Of a stretch of DNA of 64,000 nucleotides, positions 13,101 through 24,832 are shown one piece after another. The stretch lies in assembly GCA_009869945.1 (NCBI GenBank), contig WIXG01000047.1, forward strand, positions 62,001 to 126,000, given 5' to 3'. Source of the DNA: Mesaphorura yosii. Taxonomy: Eukaryota; Arthropoda; Collembola; Poduromorpha; Tullbergiidae. How positions within the stretch are numbered: position 1 is the stretch's first letter; the number at the start of each line of letters is the position of its first letter. Below the pieces are notes generated by a model. The model was not told the origin of the DNA. It saw only the letters and a list, made by a program, of their open reading frames with translations, and made no database searches. Both the position numbers and the translations under genes were made by a program.

Positions 13101-16100
13101 ATTTCTTATCCTTAAATAAACGGCATGGTTTATGATTTAATTATCCCAGCACCCAACTCTGCTTGTTTGTTGTTTGTGCAAGGAGAAATCTGAAGACTTT
13201 ATTTGTGCTGCGCTGCACTTGTGTTTGTGTATACTGCACACAGGTACGTGTTAAATGCTCAGAACTTTGAGGTTGCCCATTTTTGTAAGTGAGAAGGTTG
13301 CATATTAATCTTTTATGAGTGTTTGTTTTAGTGTATGAGTTACGAAATATATTTTTCGTTCATTTTTGGACATTTCTGATTATGAGTGCTTAAATATTAA
13401 ATAACTTTATGCTTATTTCAAGAACTTATGCTGTAATCATGTTAATAAGAGGAAAGTGAGATGAGGATGGTGTATGAATCATAAGCATTTTCCTCCAAAT
13501 GCGTAATGCTTTTTTATGATTGCACTCGAAATAGGAATACAAGAAACGATAAAATATGGAATTATGATAGGACGACCTAATTAAAAGGAAGCTGCAATTT
13601 CAATTCTTATTTTGAGTCATTCGAACTCGCGATAAGCTAGGCGCAAGATCCAGCGGTAAATGAATCAGCAATCAGCAGGGGCTTGACCGCCTTCGAATTG
13701 TTTATGATTAATGTTGTCAATTGCTTGCCATTGCCCTTTGATTTGTTTTTAAAGGATTACAGGAATCCTGCCTTTATCTTTGTCAGTCCGCAATATTTTA
13801 ACTACGCTCGAGTCTTTTAGCCCATCCACCTACACTGCATGAGGAAGCAAACTTAAGCGCAGACTTGTCTCAAAATGGTTACACATGGGGCTGGGTTCAA
13901 TTTGCATGCATTTGTATATACGATGTAATTATTTTTATGGTCAAAGGTCAAGGATTTCTACGACTTGTCTTCTCATTATTATGGTCTGGCGTTCGCGTCA
14001 CAATTTGAACCTTGTTTAAGTCTCAGCAGCGCTGTGCATGTGGCGATATTTGATATTTAGTGAAAGTTAATCACAGAACGCACAATTTCTCATCGCTAAT
14101 AATACGCTTAAGAAATCAAGCATACTTCCACTTCATTCCCCGTCAAGCACGCGTACGAACGTGAAGACAGGTTGCAGAGTGCAATTGCAGTTGTAAAAAC
14201 ACTCACAGGCACAACTCACATTCGTACAGACAAGTAAATATTGCTGAATCGCCGTGCTTAATGTTTCCGGATCAAACGATAACAATAATGCATGTCTTAA
14301 TAAGCTGACGAGAGTTCTTAACTTACTGACTAAACACTTAATGCGGCTTCGATTTGCAATGCATCATAATGACAAACTGTGGCTCGTATTATGCCTTCAA
14401 ATCCGATTCACAATTAACTAATGACATTATTATCATAAGCTTCAGCCACCACACAACCGAATTTGAAAGTGAAATTTTTGCGTATTAAGAACACAATGCA
14501 AATGCTTTGATTTCTCTAATGGACTGTTATAAGACGTGTATTAATATGAATAGGGTATTTATTTTTATTAGTACGAGATGATTAAGTACAGTGAGGACAT
14601 AACAGCCAAGTTTACGAGCTAACGTCGTACCGTCGTGGCTGTCGCCAGCTGCGTCCGCGCCTGCATCTTTTGATCGCATTGAAAAATTCTAACCGCATCA
14701 AAAATGAAAGGGCGACTTAATCAAGTTGATATTTGAGGTTAAAGTCGCCCGGTGCAAAAATGCGACAAATGTTGATAAATTGTTGATATTTATAATGACA
14801 ACCTTAAAATAAATGTGAAATACGAATTATTGCAGTCCGTGAATTACCGCAGTGAAAATGAGCCACGGGCAAAAGTGCAGCTGCAGGATGCTTAATGTAA
14901 ATTGGGTTTTGCAATAATTAAAGACTAAAGACATTAGGGCTCTTGGCTCTTGCTGCGGCCGAGCGTAATAGCATTTCTGTGCTCTGCTAGTGGGTATGGC
15001 GCGATTGGCGATTGCGATTGCTGCATTGCAAATTAAAAAGTGCCCAAATATGGAAAATGTAAATGCAGATGATAAAAGCAAGAGTTTTGAATTCGCAGCG
15101 ACTCGACTCAGCCCAATACAACAATGCGTGCGGATCCAACGGACAATGTGAAAGGGTCGCACGTAGCAGCCAGAAACAGAAACTCAAACCAACGTGTTGG
15201 AAAATCTGAAACGTAACGTGTCGAATTTGTAATTAGCACCCTCGTCAGTTGAGAAGTGAGATCGGAGATCATGTCTGATTGAAAACTGACACTCTCGATT
15301 TCTGAATGTACAGAGTAGAAGTGCGCAAACAATTTTTGTTCATGTTCAAACTGAATGTTGGTCTGGCACGCAGTAATCATTGTTTTTAATTACTCGTACC
15401 CTCGTAACACATTAATTGGTAGGAGACCACCATGAAAAAGGGCGCTATTCATTCGTGAGTTGAATTGTGAGATTGTGACACGCTGACACGTAATAAGCTC
15501 ATAAAATCTCATAATCAACCTCTTTTGTGTTCGGATTATGCGAATGCGTGAGTTCGAGGGCTGAAATTTAGCGTGAGATGAAGCAACAAGGCAGGCAACA
15601 AAGAATTATTTATGCCTATTGACATTTTTCGCCCAAAGTCCTGCCCAATGTAACATTTCTGTGTAAATGATTCAATTGTGCTGTAACACAACGAATGAGA
15701 ATCCATTTTAATAGATTCTTTAATTCGCAACGGACCAATGGCACAGACTCGAATCGCATCGTAGCGGACTGGTGAGTTTTTCGATGGATTCATTTGAAAA
15801 GTGAAACCTTCAATAATTCAATAAGAAACGAGTCAGCAGCAGAGTGTAAAGCTGACTTGTTTATTACCACACACAAAAAATAAGTTGAATTGAAAGATCT
15901 TATCTTGGTACAAAATGTTTTATTATCTAACCCTTTTGCCCCTTTTCTGTTCCTACTCGTTTGCGAGACTTCTTCCTTCGTCCTACTGCCTGCTTGCACT
16001 GCGTCTTAACGATTCAACGCACATGTTAATTAATTTCGTCATTAATAATCGGCGAGTCAACACCATGCCACCTTGCCAGCTCCTTTTTTGCTTCTGTCCA

Positions 16101-18536
16101 TGCAAAGCAAATGGCAATTGATTCACTAACACAAATCAGGCGAAGGCGACAACGACATGAATCCTTTGTCAATTAAAATTTGAGGTGAAAAATGAATATT
16201 TTCTGCTCAATGCTTACCTCGATATGATGTAATCACGAATTCTGGCTCGATTCCGACTCTGGTTCCTCGTGCTCAAAAGTCAACAATGTAAATCCAATCA
16301 CATGTCAAGTCACAGCACACTTTTTGTGTTCTATTGTTGAGTGCACCGAACGAGAGTTGCGAGAAAATGAATGACAAAAGAATGTACCGATAATGAAATG
16401 CGAGGTTCAGTCTGTTGTTATGTCCGCTTTTGTGAATTGTTGGCTGGTTGTGGCTGTGGGAAGACTGGAAAGATGCGTCGAGTCGAATGATCGAGGGACA
16501 AGTTGAGACTGCACTGCAAATGCTGCAACCGCGTTCACGTTGCTCCGACCAGACTTTAACAATGCGATATAAATCTCGCTAGGAATCGTTATCACCACAA
16601 ACTGCAACTCTTGTAACGTTAATCGCTGTGTTCGTGAGTCGTTGTCATGAATTATTTAATTTCTGCTTGCATTCTTTATCAATCCTGAAATTGCACACAG
16701 TTTAGTGAACAGGTGGCTTGAGTTGAGTCTGACCGGATGAAAAGTGATCTGTTGATGATGCCGCTGAAGTTGGTACTGTAATGATGGTTTGGATAAAAGT
16801 GAGACAAAAAGTTGAGTCAGTTACGAATTGCGGTGCTGCTTCACAGCAGTGAGGCCTACGCGAGGCGGATGGTCAGTTAACGTAAGACGAAGACACGAGT
16901 CAGAGACAGGTGAATGAGTAGCTAAGATAACAAACAAGTGCAGAATGCTCGAGTTGTCTTGAGTTGTAGACTTTGACTTTGCCATTACCATTCGCATTCG
17001 TATTATTAATGTTATTATAAGAATACCAACAATCAAACCACAACCAAGTCAAGCCAAGCCACGCACATGCACGAGCAGTGAGCAGAAGGCATCGGCAGGC
17101 AGAAGGGAAAGATTTGCACTTCACAGGGTATATGCGAAAACGAAAACAGTAAACAGATAACAGACTATTTAGCGGCGCAATTGTCATGTAAGGAGAAGAG
17201 AAAGGGAAGTTTCCGCCACAGTCACTGCCACTACCTCCATTCTTCTCCTGTCTGCCTGCTGAATGCGCATGTTTAACGTTCCGTGTTGAGATGCTGTAAT
17301 AACACGAGAATCGTAAATAAATAATTTAAAATCCATGTTTATGTTTTGTTCAGAATTCAATTGAAAACTTGCATGGCATACACGGTGCATGGATTCCGGT
17401 ATTGAAAAGCAGTTTTGCAATACAGTTGTTGAAGGGCCGTTCAGAAGTTTCGCGTCTTGCGTGTCGTGAGGTTCGTGATTACTTTCCATGTAAGTCGATT
17501 TTTATTAAAATGGTAATATTGAGGAGTTAAATGACGTGAATTAGCAGATACGGCAGCAGGAATTGAGGAGAGAACTCGGTCCATCCCCTTGCCAAGAAGT
17601 GATGCAAATGCAACGTAAGCGCAATCGAAGAATCAAGTTGACTCTGACTTGACAGATTCCCTTTCAGCCTTTTCTTGTTGCCTGTCTCAGGTAAAAAGTC
17701 ACTCCGAAGAACAAAAGCGATGAAAATGTTCAGGTTCGGCCATCCATCACACATTTCACGTTGTCGTTGTCGTCAGTCCATATTTGACCCGATGGAAAAC
17801 GAATGGCACAGCGCAGATTTGATCCTCGAAGTTGCGGCGATGCGGATAAGAAACAAAAGGGCAGCACAAAGTACAATACATTGAATTAATCCACGGGTCC
17901 AATCTCCGCTTCGCCCCAGGACATGTCTTGTATTTGTCTTTTGCACGCAGAGCAGACGCATTTTGTCTGTTCAGACCATTTACGTGCGATAAACGCCTTT
18001 AACAGCAATTTATGACTCAGCCAGTCCAGAAAGTAAAGTAGTCGGTGGTTTTGGTTTTGGCTTTGAAGAAAACTTGCAATAAACAAGTACGAGAAGCAGT
18101 AGAGATTACTTTGATTCTGTGTGCCGCCGTCGCTGTTTAGTAATGATAATGATTTTGCACAACACAAAATTTACTTGAAGATCGACACTTACTTGCTGTG
18201 ATGCTCGTGAAACACTACCATTTTGGTGAAAAGTAATTTCCAGCCTCCAGGATACATTTTGATGTATAACGAAAAATTTGCACCCACATTGAAATGGAAG
18301 GTGGTGCAAAAAAAAGATAATTATGCATATATACATTTATTTGCATTCTGCATGCATTTCGCTTACAATTCTATTCTGTACAATGAAGACGAATACAGAT
18401 GATCATTTTCCTGTAGCCAAACACAATACAATTTGTAACCTTGAAAATTAATTAGCGTGAACAGTACAAAAATAGCACTTACAAAGCAAAGCATCACGGA
18501 ATTTTCTGTGAGTATAAACAAATTTTCCGCAGCATC
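7169..18536. other. 11-kb stretch without convincing coding sequence
   Basis: Only short ORFs (at most about 115 codons) with no splice-compatible partners or recognisable motifs. Composition is AT-rich with many TTAAT/AATAAT runs and dispersed CG-rich words. It lies upstream of the disordered-protein gene (start 7168) and downstream of the carbonic-anhydrase-related gene, so it probably holds the 5' UTR exon(s), first intron and regulatory DNA of the former. A small degenerate repeat of CCTAGC and CGATGGC words is seen near 10610-10675. I see no transposase, tRNA or rRNA. Confidence 0.6.
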
Positions 18537-20912
18537 TCAAAAGCTTAAGGTCAGCAAAATTAAGACCAGCAACAATGCTTTACTGCAACACAGATCCGGA
18601 GCTTGGGCAGTTCCAAAATAATCAAATGTTTCCGCATCTGACCACTTTTCATCGTCAAATCTAGGCTTGCTCTTGCGCACGGGTCTCGAGTTGATTAAAT
18701 TAAACGCAGCTTCAACTTTCTCTCGGTCCTTTTGAATTTTCAAATCCGTCGCCAAATTGTAAATTGACTTCACTGGTCTGTAGTTTCCAGCGAGGTATCT
18801 TGTGTCGTCAAATTCGCTTGGAATGAAAAGGAAGCTGGTCCACTGCATCATATGACAAAAAGGAAATTATAACTAAAAGGTTGTAAACCCTTGCTTTGAA
18901 GAGGCTAACCGTTTCTTTCGTAATTTGAATTGGCTTCTCGTAAACGCCGTAATTTATGTCTTCGAAACACGGTGGATGTGTCAGGCTCCCTTGATACCTT
19001 TAAAGAGCAAAACCACATTACCATCGTCATTGACCGCATCTTGCAATATCAACTTCAGTTGATGTAATTTCTTACGTGTAGTACGGACTGCTGCGCATCT
19101 TCCCGTCAACCATTTCTTTCGGTGGTATCAGCTTCGACAGGGTGATTTTCGATTTGTCTGTGGTTGACTTAAATCCACGAGCTCGGAGCGGAATACCCTT
19201 AAGGGAGCCACGAAGCTGGCCATCTTTCACAGGGCGATTATGGACGTTCCAAAAATGCTTGGCTGCAGCACTCAACTTTTGGAATTCTTCAGCTGCTTCT
19301 ACGGCCCACTTGTCACCGCTATCAATGCTGTCCTATTCAAGAATAAGTTCCGGTTGAACTGCGTAGGGTCCCATTTGTATGCGCAAGTATTGCTTAGGAA
19401 CTTACCACGACCTCAACAAACACCGATACAATGTGGACATTTTTTCCGTACAATGACTCAACACTCTCGCCGCCCTGAACCTCTGAAGTAGAGTACATCA
19501 TTAAGATATCCCAGTACTGAGTAATGAACTGACGACCCTCCTTTGTAAACATAAATTGTAACTCCATCGCAAACGATTTTCCATCAAGCTGGTGTTCTGA
19601 TCCTTGGTGAATAGTCGGTCCGTATTTAATATGGATTCTGTCCAAATTCAATTCATTTCCGGTCACAGCACCAGATAATATCTGAGGCGCCATCCCTATA
19701 TGAGTCGCATTAGATGTACCAGAGGCTGGTCCTCCGCCTCCAAAGTGCGACCTATTGAACTGATTTATGTTGGCGTAAGATGTGAGACTATCTTCTGGAT
19801 TTTTCTCTGCGTTCAGTATCTCCACAGTAAGGAGACCCGTTCCATCCCTGCAAAGGGTTGATTAAAGCAACTAGAGTGTGAAATCAGAATTTTCAAATAC
19901 GTGCGTACCAAGGGAGACTCATTAGAAATTCCAGCTTCTGGTTAAAATTACGATAAGTGTAATCGCCAAGCAGAACCGATTGTCTAGCTTGACCTCGAAT
20001 TATGTTGATTGGGGATTGGAAGTTCGAGTCACATTTGGGAAGTCTGGGGAATTCTTCACGCTGACAAACGACCATTTCCGCCATGTCCTTAGGTCCGTCG
20101 TCACCGCCAGCACCTGTTGGGGCTGCTTCAGACTTGGATTGAGAAATTTCTTCGCATTTTTGTTTCAGCATCATGAAGGAACGATTCTTCAACCTAAGAA
20201 AATTATCCCATGGAATTTGGTGCCAAGTCTTCGGTCCTATCAAAGTAAAGTGCATAAATGTAATCGCAAGCAGGGCAGTTTCTGGGAAACGAGTCAAACG
20301 AGCTTGACTTACCATAAAGCCCGTGATAAGAGAATGGAGGATAAATGTCAGAATTGTCCTTAGGGGAAAATGGTAACATTTTCGTCCTTGGATAGGTTGC
20401 ATACCCATCTGGGCGGAGCTGATGGTAATTTTCATTCTCTCCCTGCAGCTCGATGAAATCTGATATTTGAACAGAAGAGCTTTCAAAACACACGTTAACT
20501 GACATGTAATAAGTTTACCCTTTACCACTTGGATCCGCTGGCTTGAAATCTTCAAACAGCAGTCCCGCTTCGGATTTATTGCATGGCTGATTCGCCGCTT
20601 CTCCACCTGCAATGTCACGCTTTCTTCGACTACATGTTCTAAATTCATCAGCCATCCGCACATCATTCGCTTGGCTTCCCAGATTTAAATCCTCCAGGTC
20701 CTCTAAATAAGAAACCGTCTCTCTAAATGCTTACGATTCAGGATTCAGAGATTCAGTAACAATATTGATCACGACACACCTATCGCATCCTCGGTTAGCG
20801 CGTTGTCCGCAAAGTTTTCTAAGATTTCATCTGTACCGGCACCAATTTTCAGAATCCCAACGTTCAGCAGCAAGAAAGCTATTGTTTGACAATGAAGCAA
20901 GTAAAATTCCAT
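18537..20912 (-). CDS. Secreted, probably GPI-anchored carbonic anhydrase-related protein (catalytically dead)
   Basis: Eight exons: 20780-20912, 20526-20702, 20313-20459, 19909-20236, 19406-19847, 19076-19332, 18910-18997 and 18537-18842. All phases agree and give 625 residues. The protein begins with a signal peptide (MEFYLLHCQTIAFLLLNVG), then an acidic pro-region with a furin-type SRRKR site, GPKTWHQ, CDSNFQSPINI (the alpha-carbonic anhydrase signature), the metal-site region, and YQGSLTHPPC. The last exon ends in a hydrophobic tail (LLLVLILLTLSF) after a CC pair, typical of a GPI-anchor signal. In active alpha-CAs three His bind zinc; here the region reads RIHIKYGP and MELQ, so only His334 remains while Lys336 and Gln359 replace the other two. 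It should not hydrate CO2. Length is about twice a normal CA because of inserts before and inside the domain. Likely an extracellular binding or adhesion protein, as for vertebrate CARPs; that role is inferred. Confidence 0.88.
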
Positions 20913-21481
20913 GATAATTTCCAGAATCCAGGCCTGGTGGGCTTCACCACAAAAAATCGCCTGCAGGTCGAATGTCAGAGCGCATTAACATCCACCTCAA
21001 AACAAACGATATCCTCAATCTCGAACTGACCAAATGATTTAGCTCTCCACATTTAGCAGTATTTTCGGACACGGACGGCTAACCACAGGCTCAGAAACTT
21101 GTCAGCATAGAACTAAAGATTTATACAATGCAATGCGCACAAATCCCAATTCCAAAGTCAAGCATGATGCCAATAAGTGCAACAAAATTTATTCGGGAAA
21201 TACCAGTCGCACCTTTCATAGGTGAATTAATCCGGCCTTGGACATGTTTGGGAAGCACTGAGGTGATTGATGGGCCATGGTCATTAGGAATATTTGCTAG
21301 TTCTATAAAAAGAAAGGTGACAACTCTGTCATTATTAAAATGACGACAGTTTGGTGGTGCTCCATGCGCATGCGCATTTCCTCAGTTTTGTCTCTACTCT
21401 TCTGCTGCCAGGATCGTAACTTGAAGTCGGGAATTTATTTTACATTTTGTGGTCTAGCTTTTTCAAATCTCGCTGAGAAGA
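20913..21481. promoter_or_regulatory. Shared divergent promoter region
   Basis: A 569-bp spacer separates the start codons of the minus-strand carbonic-anhydrase-related gene and the plus-strand Gly-rich secreted gene. Both 5' UTRs and both promoters must lie here or be interrupted by introns. A short ORF within it (21128-21343) has no supporting features. No specific factor site is claimed. Confidence 0.4.
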
Positions 21482-21989
21482 ATGACACAACGTGGTGCTC
21501 GTACGTCTTTTAATACTGTATTGAGTTTTCTAGTTTGTGGACTGACTTTATTTCTCAACTGTCAAGGTTTTGTCGGTAAGTCCGTGTATTATTTTGTGTA
21601 GCATCTCTCTGTACTTGCCAAGCACTAAATTCGGATCATTTTAAGACGCAGCCAGATTGCCTCTATCCGTACAATCGGGCATTGCTGGAAAGGGCGGTGG
21701 AACCGCTATCGGCCAAGGATGGGCCGATGCAACTGGACAGGGTTCTGAATTCGGCGATAATACTGATGAGCAGATAGTTGCAATATCGTCGAGTTCTGCC
21801 TCAAGCAGTCTCATCCAGTATCCAGACGGTTCGGTTGCCTTAAACGCAGATGGGCAGGGCGAGGGCGAAGCCACAGGCAACATTGTGGCCAGCTCCCAGG
21901 GACAAGGCTCACCAACTGCAGGCGGAACAATTGATCTAGCTGGGAACGCCGGAGGAAGCGGCATTACTATTTTGTCCAAGAAAAGTTAA
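21482..21989 (+). CDS. Small secreted Gly/Ala/Ser-rich protein (first of a pair)
   Basis: Two exons, 21482-21575 and 21646-21989, splice in phase to give 145 residues. The first exon encodes a signal peptide (MTQRGARTSFNTVLSFLVCG...NCQG). The mature part is almost devoid of aromatics and cysteine and is rich in Gly, Ala, Ser, Gln and Thr, with GKGGGTAIGQGWADATGQG, the phrase YPDGSVALNADGQGEGEATGN and GGTIDLAGNAGGSG. It shares composition and phrases such as TAGGTID / TAGASTID with the next gene, so the two are probably a tandem duplication. No known domain recognised; possible roles are cuticle, secretion/mucus or silk-like structural protein, all inferred. Confidence 0.75.
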
Positions 21990-22677
21990 TTTAAAATTAA
22001 CGTGGGCCAGAAATTCATAAACGGGCAAATGGAATAAAATCATGAACTTGCTTTCATCATCATGCACATAAAATGAATCGTCTCATGTCGTCCAGTTTTT
22101 GTGAGCTTAAAGAGAGTTGAATTTTACTTGTAACTCAAAGGTCAGTAGATTAATTTCCCGAGAGAGGTACTTGACTCACTGACAAACCCATGACGAGCCA
22201 CTGAACCACGTAATCACGTTTTCAGTACGTTATTTTGTATATTATTGCCGCTTCAAGCTGGTAATTTTTGCCTTTCAATCCAAAAATACAAACCTTGTTG
22301 GACAATTATTTTTGGCTTGATAATTTCTTTAGGCCTTGTTTCTCGCCTTCAATCACTGATTCCAGTACCTCTTTTTATGAACTACTACTTTTGAAAGGGT
22401 TCTTGAAAGCCTAATCCCATTCTTAATGTAAGTAGAGTGCGCATTTTCTGAGGTGAATGGTAAAAGTTTCCGACCCGATTCTATTTTCATAAATCCCTTA
22501 AAAGTGAGCAGAAATAGAATATGGAATGTGTTGGGCGTTTCAACAACTGCAGACTTGATGAACCCCAAAAAGGACGCCATCAAAAACGCTCAGTCACAAT
22601 TCGATTTTTGTTCCGGACACATTCGGTGATTTTGTCTCCGTTTCTCAAGCAAACTACAATCGTTTAACCCACTCGCA
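21990..22677. other. Spacer between the two Gly-rich secreted genes
   Basis: AT-rich, no convincing ORF. It must contain the polyadenylation site of the upstream gene (GGAATAAAATC near 22030 is a candidate AATAAA) and the promoter of the downstream one. Confidence 0.5.
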
Positions 22678-23949
22678 ATGGACAAATCTAATATTGCACA
22701 AGTCCTCGCAATTCTCACGCTCTCTGTCGCCATTATTCACGGTTCTCATATTTACGACTATGGTAAAAGTGTCAAATTTCTATTCCTGCCACAACGCCAC
22801 AAGTGAAATCAATTCTAATGATCTTGTTCTAATGCACAGGCAAAATGGAACGGCATGGTGCTACTTCAGCTGGGGAAGGTACCGCAAATTCATCATCAGG
22901 CGGAAATGCAACAGCTGGAGCGTCCACAATCGACCCAGACGGCAACGTCACCATTACCATTATAATGACCACAAATGGTACAGCTATATAACTTCTGAAA
23001 CGGAGATGTTGCAGTGCAATCAAATGATGGTATGAAGATTATAGTAACGAGTGTATGATCATTAATTTCAGTATCTGCCCTGGGAGGAGGAGGAGCAATT
23101 GCTGGGCAATCTGGAAATTCTTCTGCAGCCTTCGGTAAGGAACAGACGTTGATCGTCGAGAAACACTGTACTTGTTACACATGTGATTAACATTCCCCTC
23201 AATGATAAAAAATTAGGGGAAGGAGAAATCGACACTGATGGGGTTGCAATTGGAACCGCCAACGGGATGAATGCGACAAACGCCAATTCCACAATTGTAA
23301 CAGTAGATGAGTGAGTTTACTTCGACTTCGCTTCGTTTACTTAATCATGACTGTGGCGTTTCTAATTTGAGACTTTTTGATTCAGTGTTGTTGGAACATC
23401 GAATGCAACTGTGAATCAGACAAGAAAAGCGTACTCAGCTCCACTTCTTCACTTTTGTAAGTAATTTTATTAGGACAGACAATGCGAACAAATTGAATGC
23501 AGGTTAATTGGTTTCTCCATTTCTTTCAGCCACCGAAAATGCTGCAAGCACTGGAGAAGGCACGGGAAGCAGCAGCGGTGCTGGAGCGACATCTGTCTCG
23601 TCGCCCAACGGATCGGCCAACTCCGTCTCTAACCTGTCAAGTGAGTTTTAAAAAGAGAAACACAAAGCCACAAGTTAATCTTTGTGCTAAGTTGTTTCTA
23701 ACGCACTTCGTATAATCAGGTGGAAGTGGTGCCCATGCTAGTACAACAGCGTCGGCTGGAGGTGCAGGACTGGACGCGTCTGGCTCTGGCGGGGGTGCTG
23801 GCGGGGGTGCTGCTAATGTTGGAAGCATCGCCAGTGGCGGGACTACCGCAAACGGAACCACCTCAGTTAATATGAATGCTACTGGTGATGGTGGTGGCAC
23901 TGCGTCCGAGACAATCTCTCGTGCTTCGATCTACTCTTTGATCCGCTAA
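22678..23949 (+). CDS. Secreted Gly/Ser/Thr/Asn-rich protein with many N-glycosylation sequons (second of a pair)
   Basis: Seven exons, 22678-22762, 22840-22977, 23072-23134, 23217-23310, 23386-23456, 23530-23640 and 23720-23949, give 263 residues; every junction is GT-AG and phase-consistent, which makes the model strong despite the low-complexity product. It starts with a signal peptide (MDKSNIAQVLAILTLSVAIIHGS). The mature chain lacks cysteine and carries many Asn-X-Ser/Thr sequons (NSS, NAT, NVT, NGT, NQT, NMNAT...), with GGAGLDASGSGGGAGGGAAN near the C terminus. A dense sequon load in a Gly/Ser/Thr matrix suggests a heavily glycosylated, mucin-like or matrix protein; this is inference. 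Not matched to any family I know. The upstream neighbour looks like a shorter paralogue. Confidence 0.78.
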
Positions 23950-24832
23950 AACTTCAAACTTGATTTCAACCTTAACAGTTAATTTTTCATGACAGCATTG
24001 ATTTTTGGCGTGCTTGCATATTGCACTCTTATTTCTTATAGGTTAAATCTTTTCTCTTTCGGTTCTTCTAATGCGATTTTTTTATATTTTCAATTTCAGA
24101 TTTTCTCTTTTGACACTGCAGTTAAAGCAAGGGCGCGCTAATACGATATTTAGGAGTTTGCCTTTGAATAAAAATTGTCAAAACCCAACAACTCCTTCCG
24201 GGTGCAGTTACTCCTACTTCGGGGCACACAATGAAAGGAAATCCGACGAAGGAAGGTTGGGATTTTCAAATACTTTGTGTCAACCTATTCGTACACGTTT
24301 CATACGTTGACGATTCTCCATGCTTCACAGTTTCAAAAGTCATCGACCATTGAATCTCCCTACGCGAACGAGGGAAGTGACACGCAATAGTTCTCGATAT
24401 TTTTTTTTTTACAAAAATCGTGGCTCACTATTACGACTCCGAAGCCAAACAATTAATGGCAATTATTTATAACATACTGCGTGGAACTGTTGCATTCTTG
24501 CTAACTAACTGTAACTGCGTACGTCAAAGACGCAAATTATTCAGTCCAGTGAATTCATGCTAAGAGTACGAGAATAAACCTGTTGACTTAACAAGCCCTA
24601 GGATGACTGTATTTAATTTTCACGAAAGGCTTTGAGTTTCACGTTGTACAGCAACATATCAGAGGGTTAAGTTGTCACAATAATCCCTCAAGCCGGGAAC
24701 TGACAACTGAATAGAGATACTTGAACAGTTCCCAGTTTCATCACTACGTCCATAACTTGTCTCAGTTACAGTTTAATTTCCATGTAAAGCACGAAACGGG
24801 ACTGCGTGTACTGCGAGTGAGCTTTAATAATC
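23950..24832. other. Spacer with no gene seen
   Basis: AT-rich with a T10 run at about 24401-24410 and no spliceable ORF. Contains the 3' end of the Gly-rich gene and the promoter of the asparaginase-like gene. Confidence 0.5.

Noticed and set aside
21128-21343. 71-codon ORF in the divergent promoter
   Set aside because: Open on both strands, no recognisable features, sits between two start codons only 569 bp apart.
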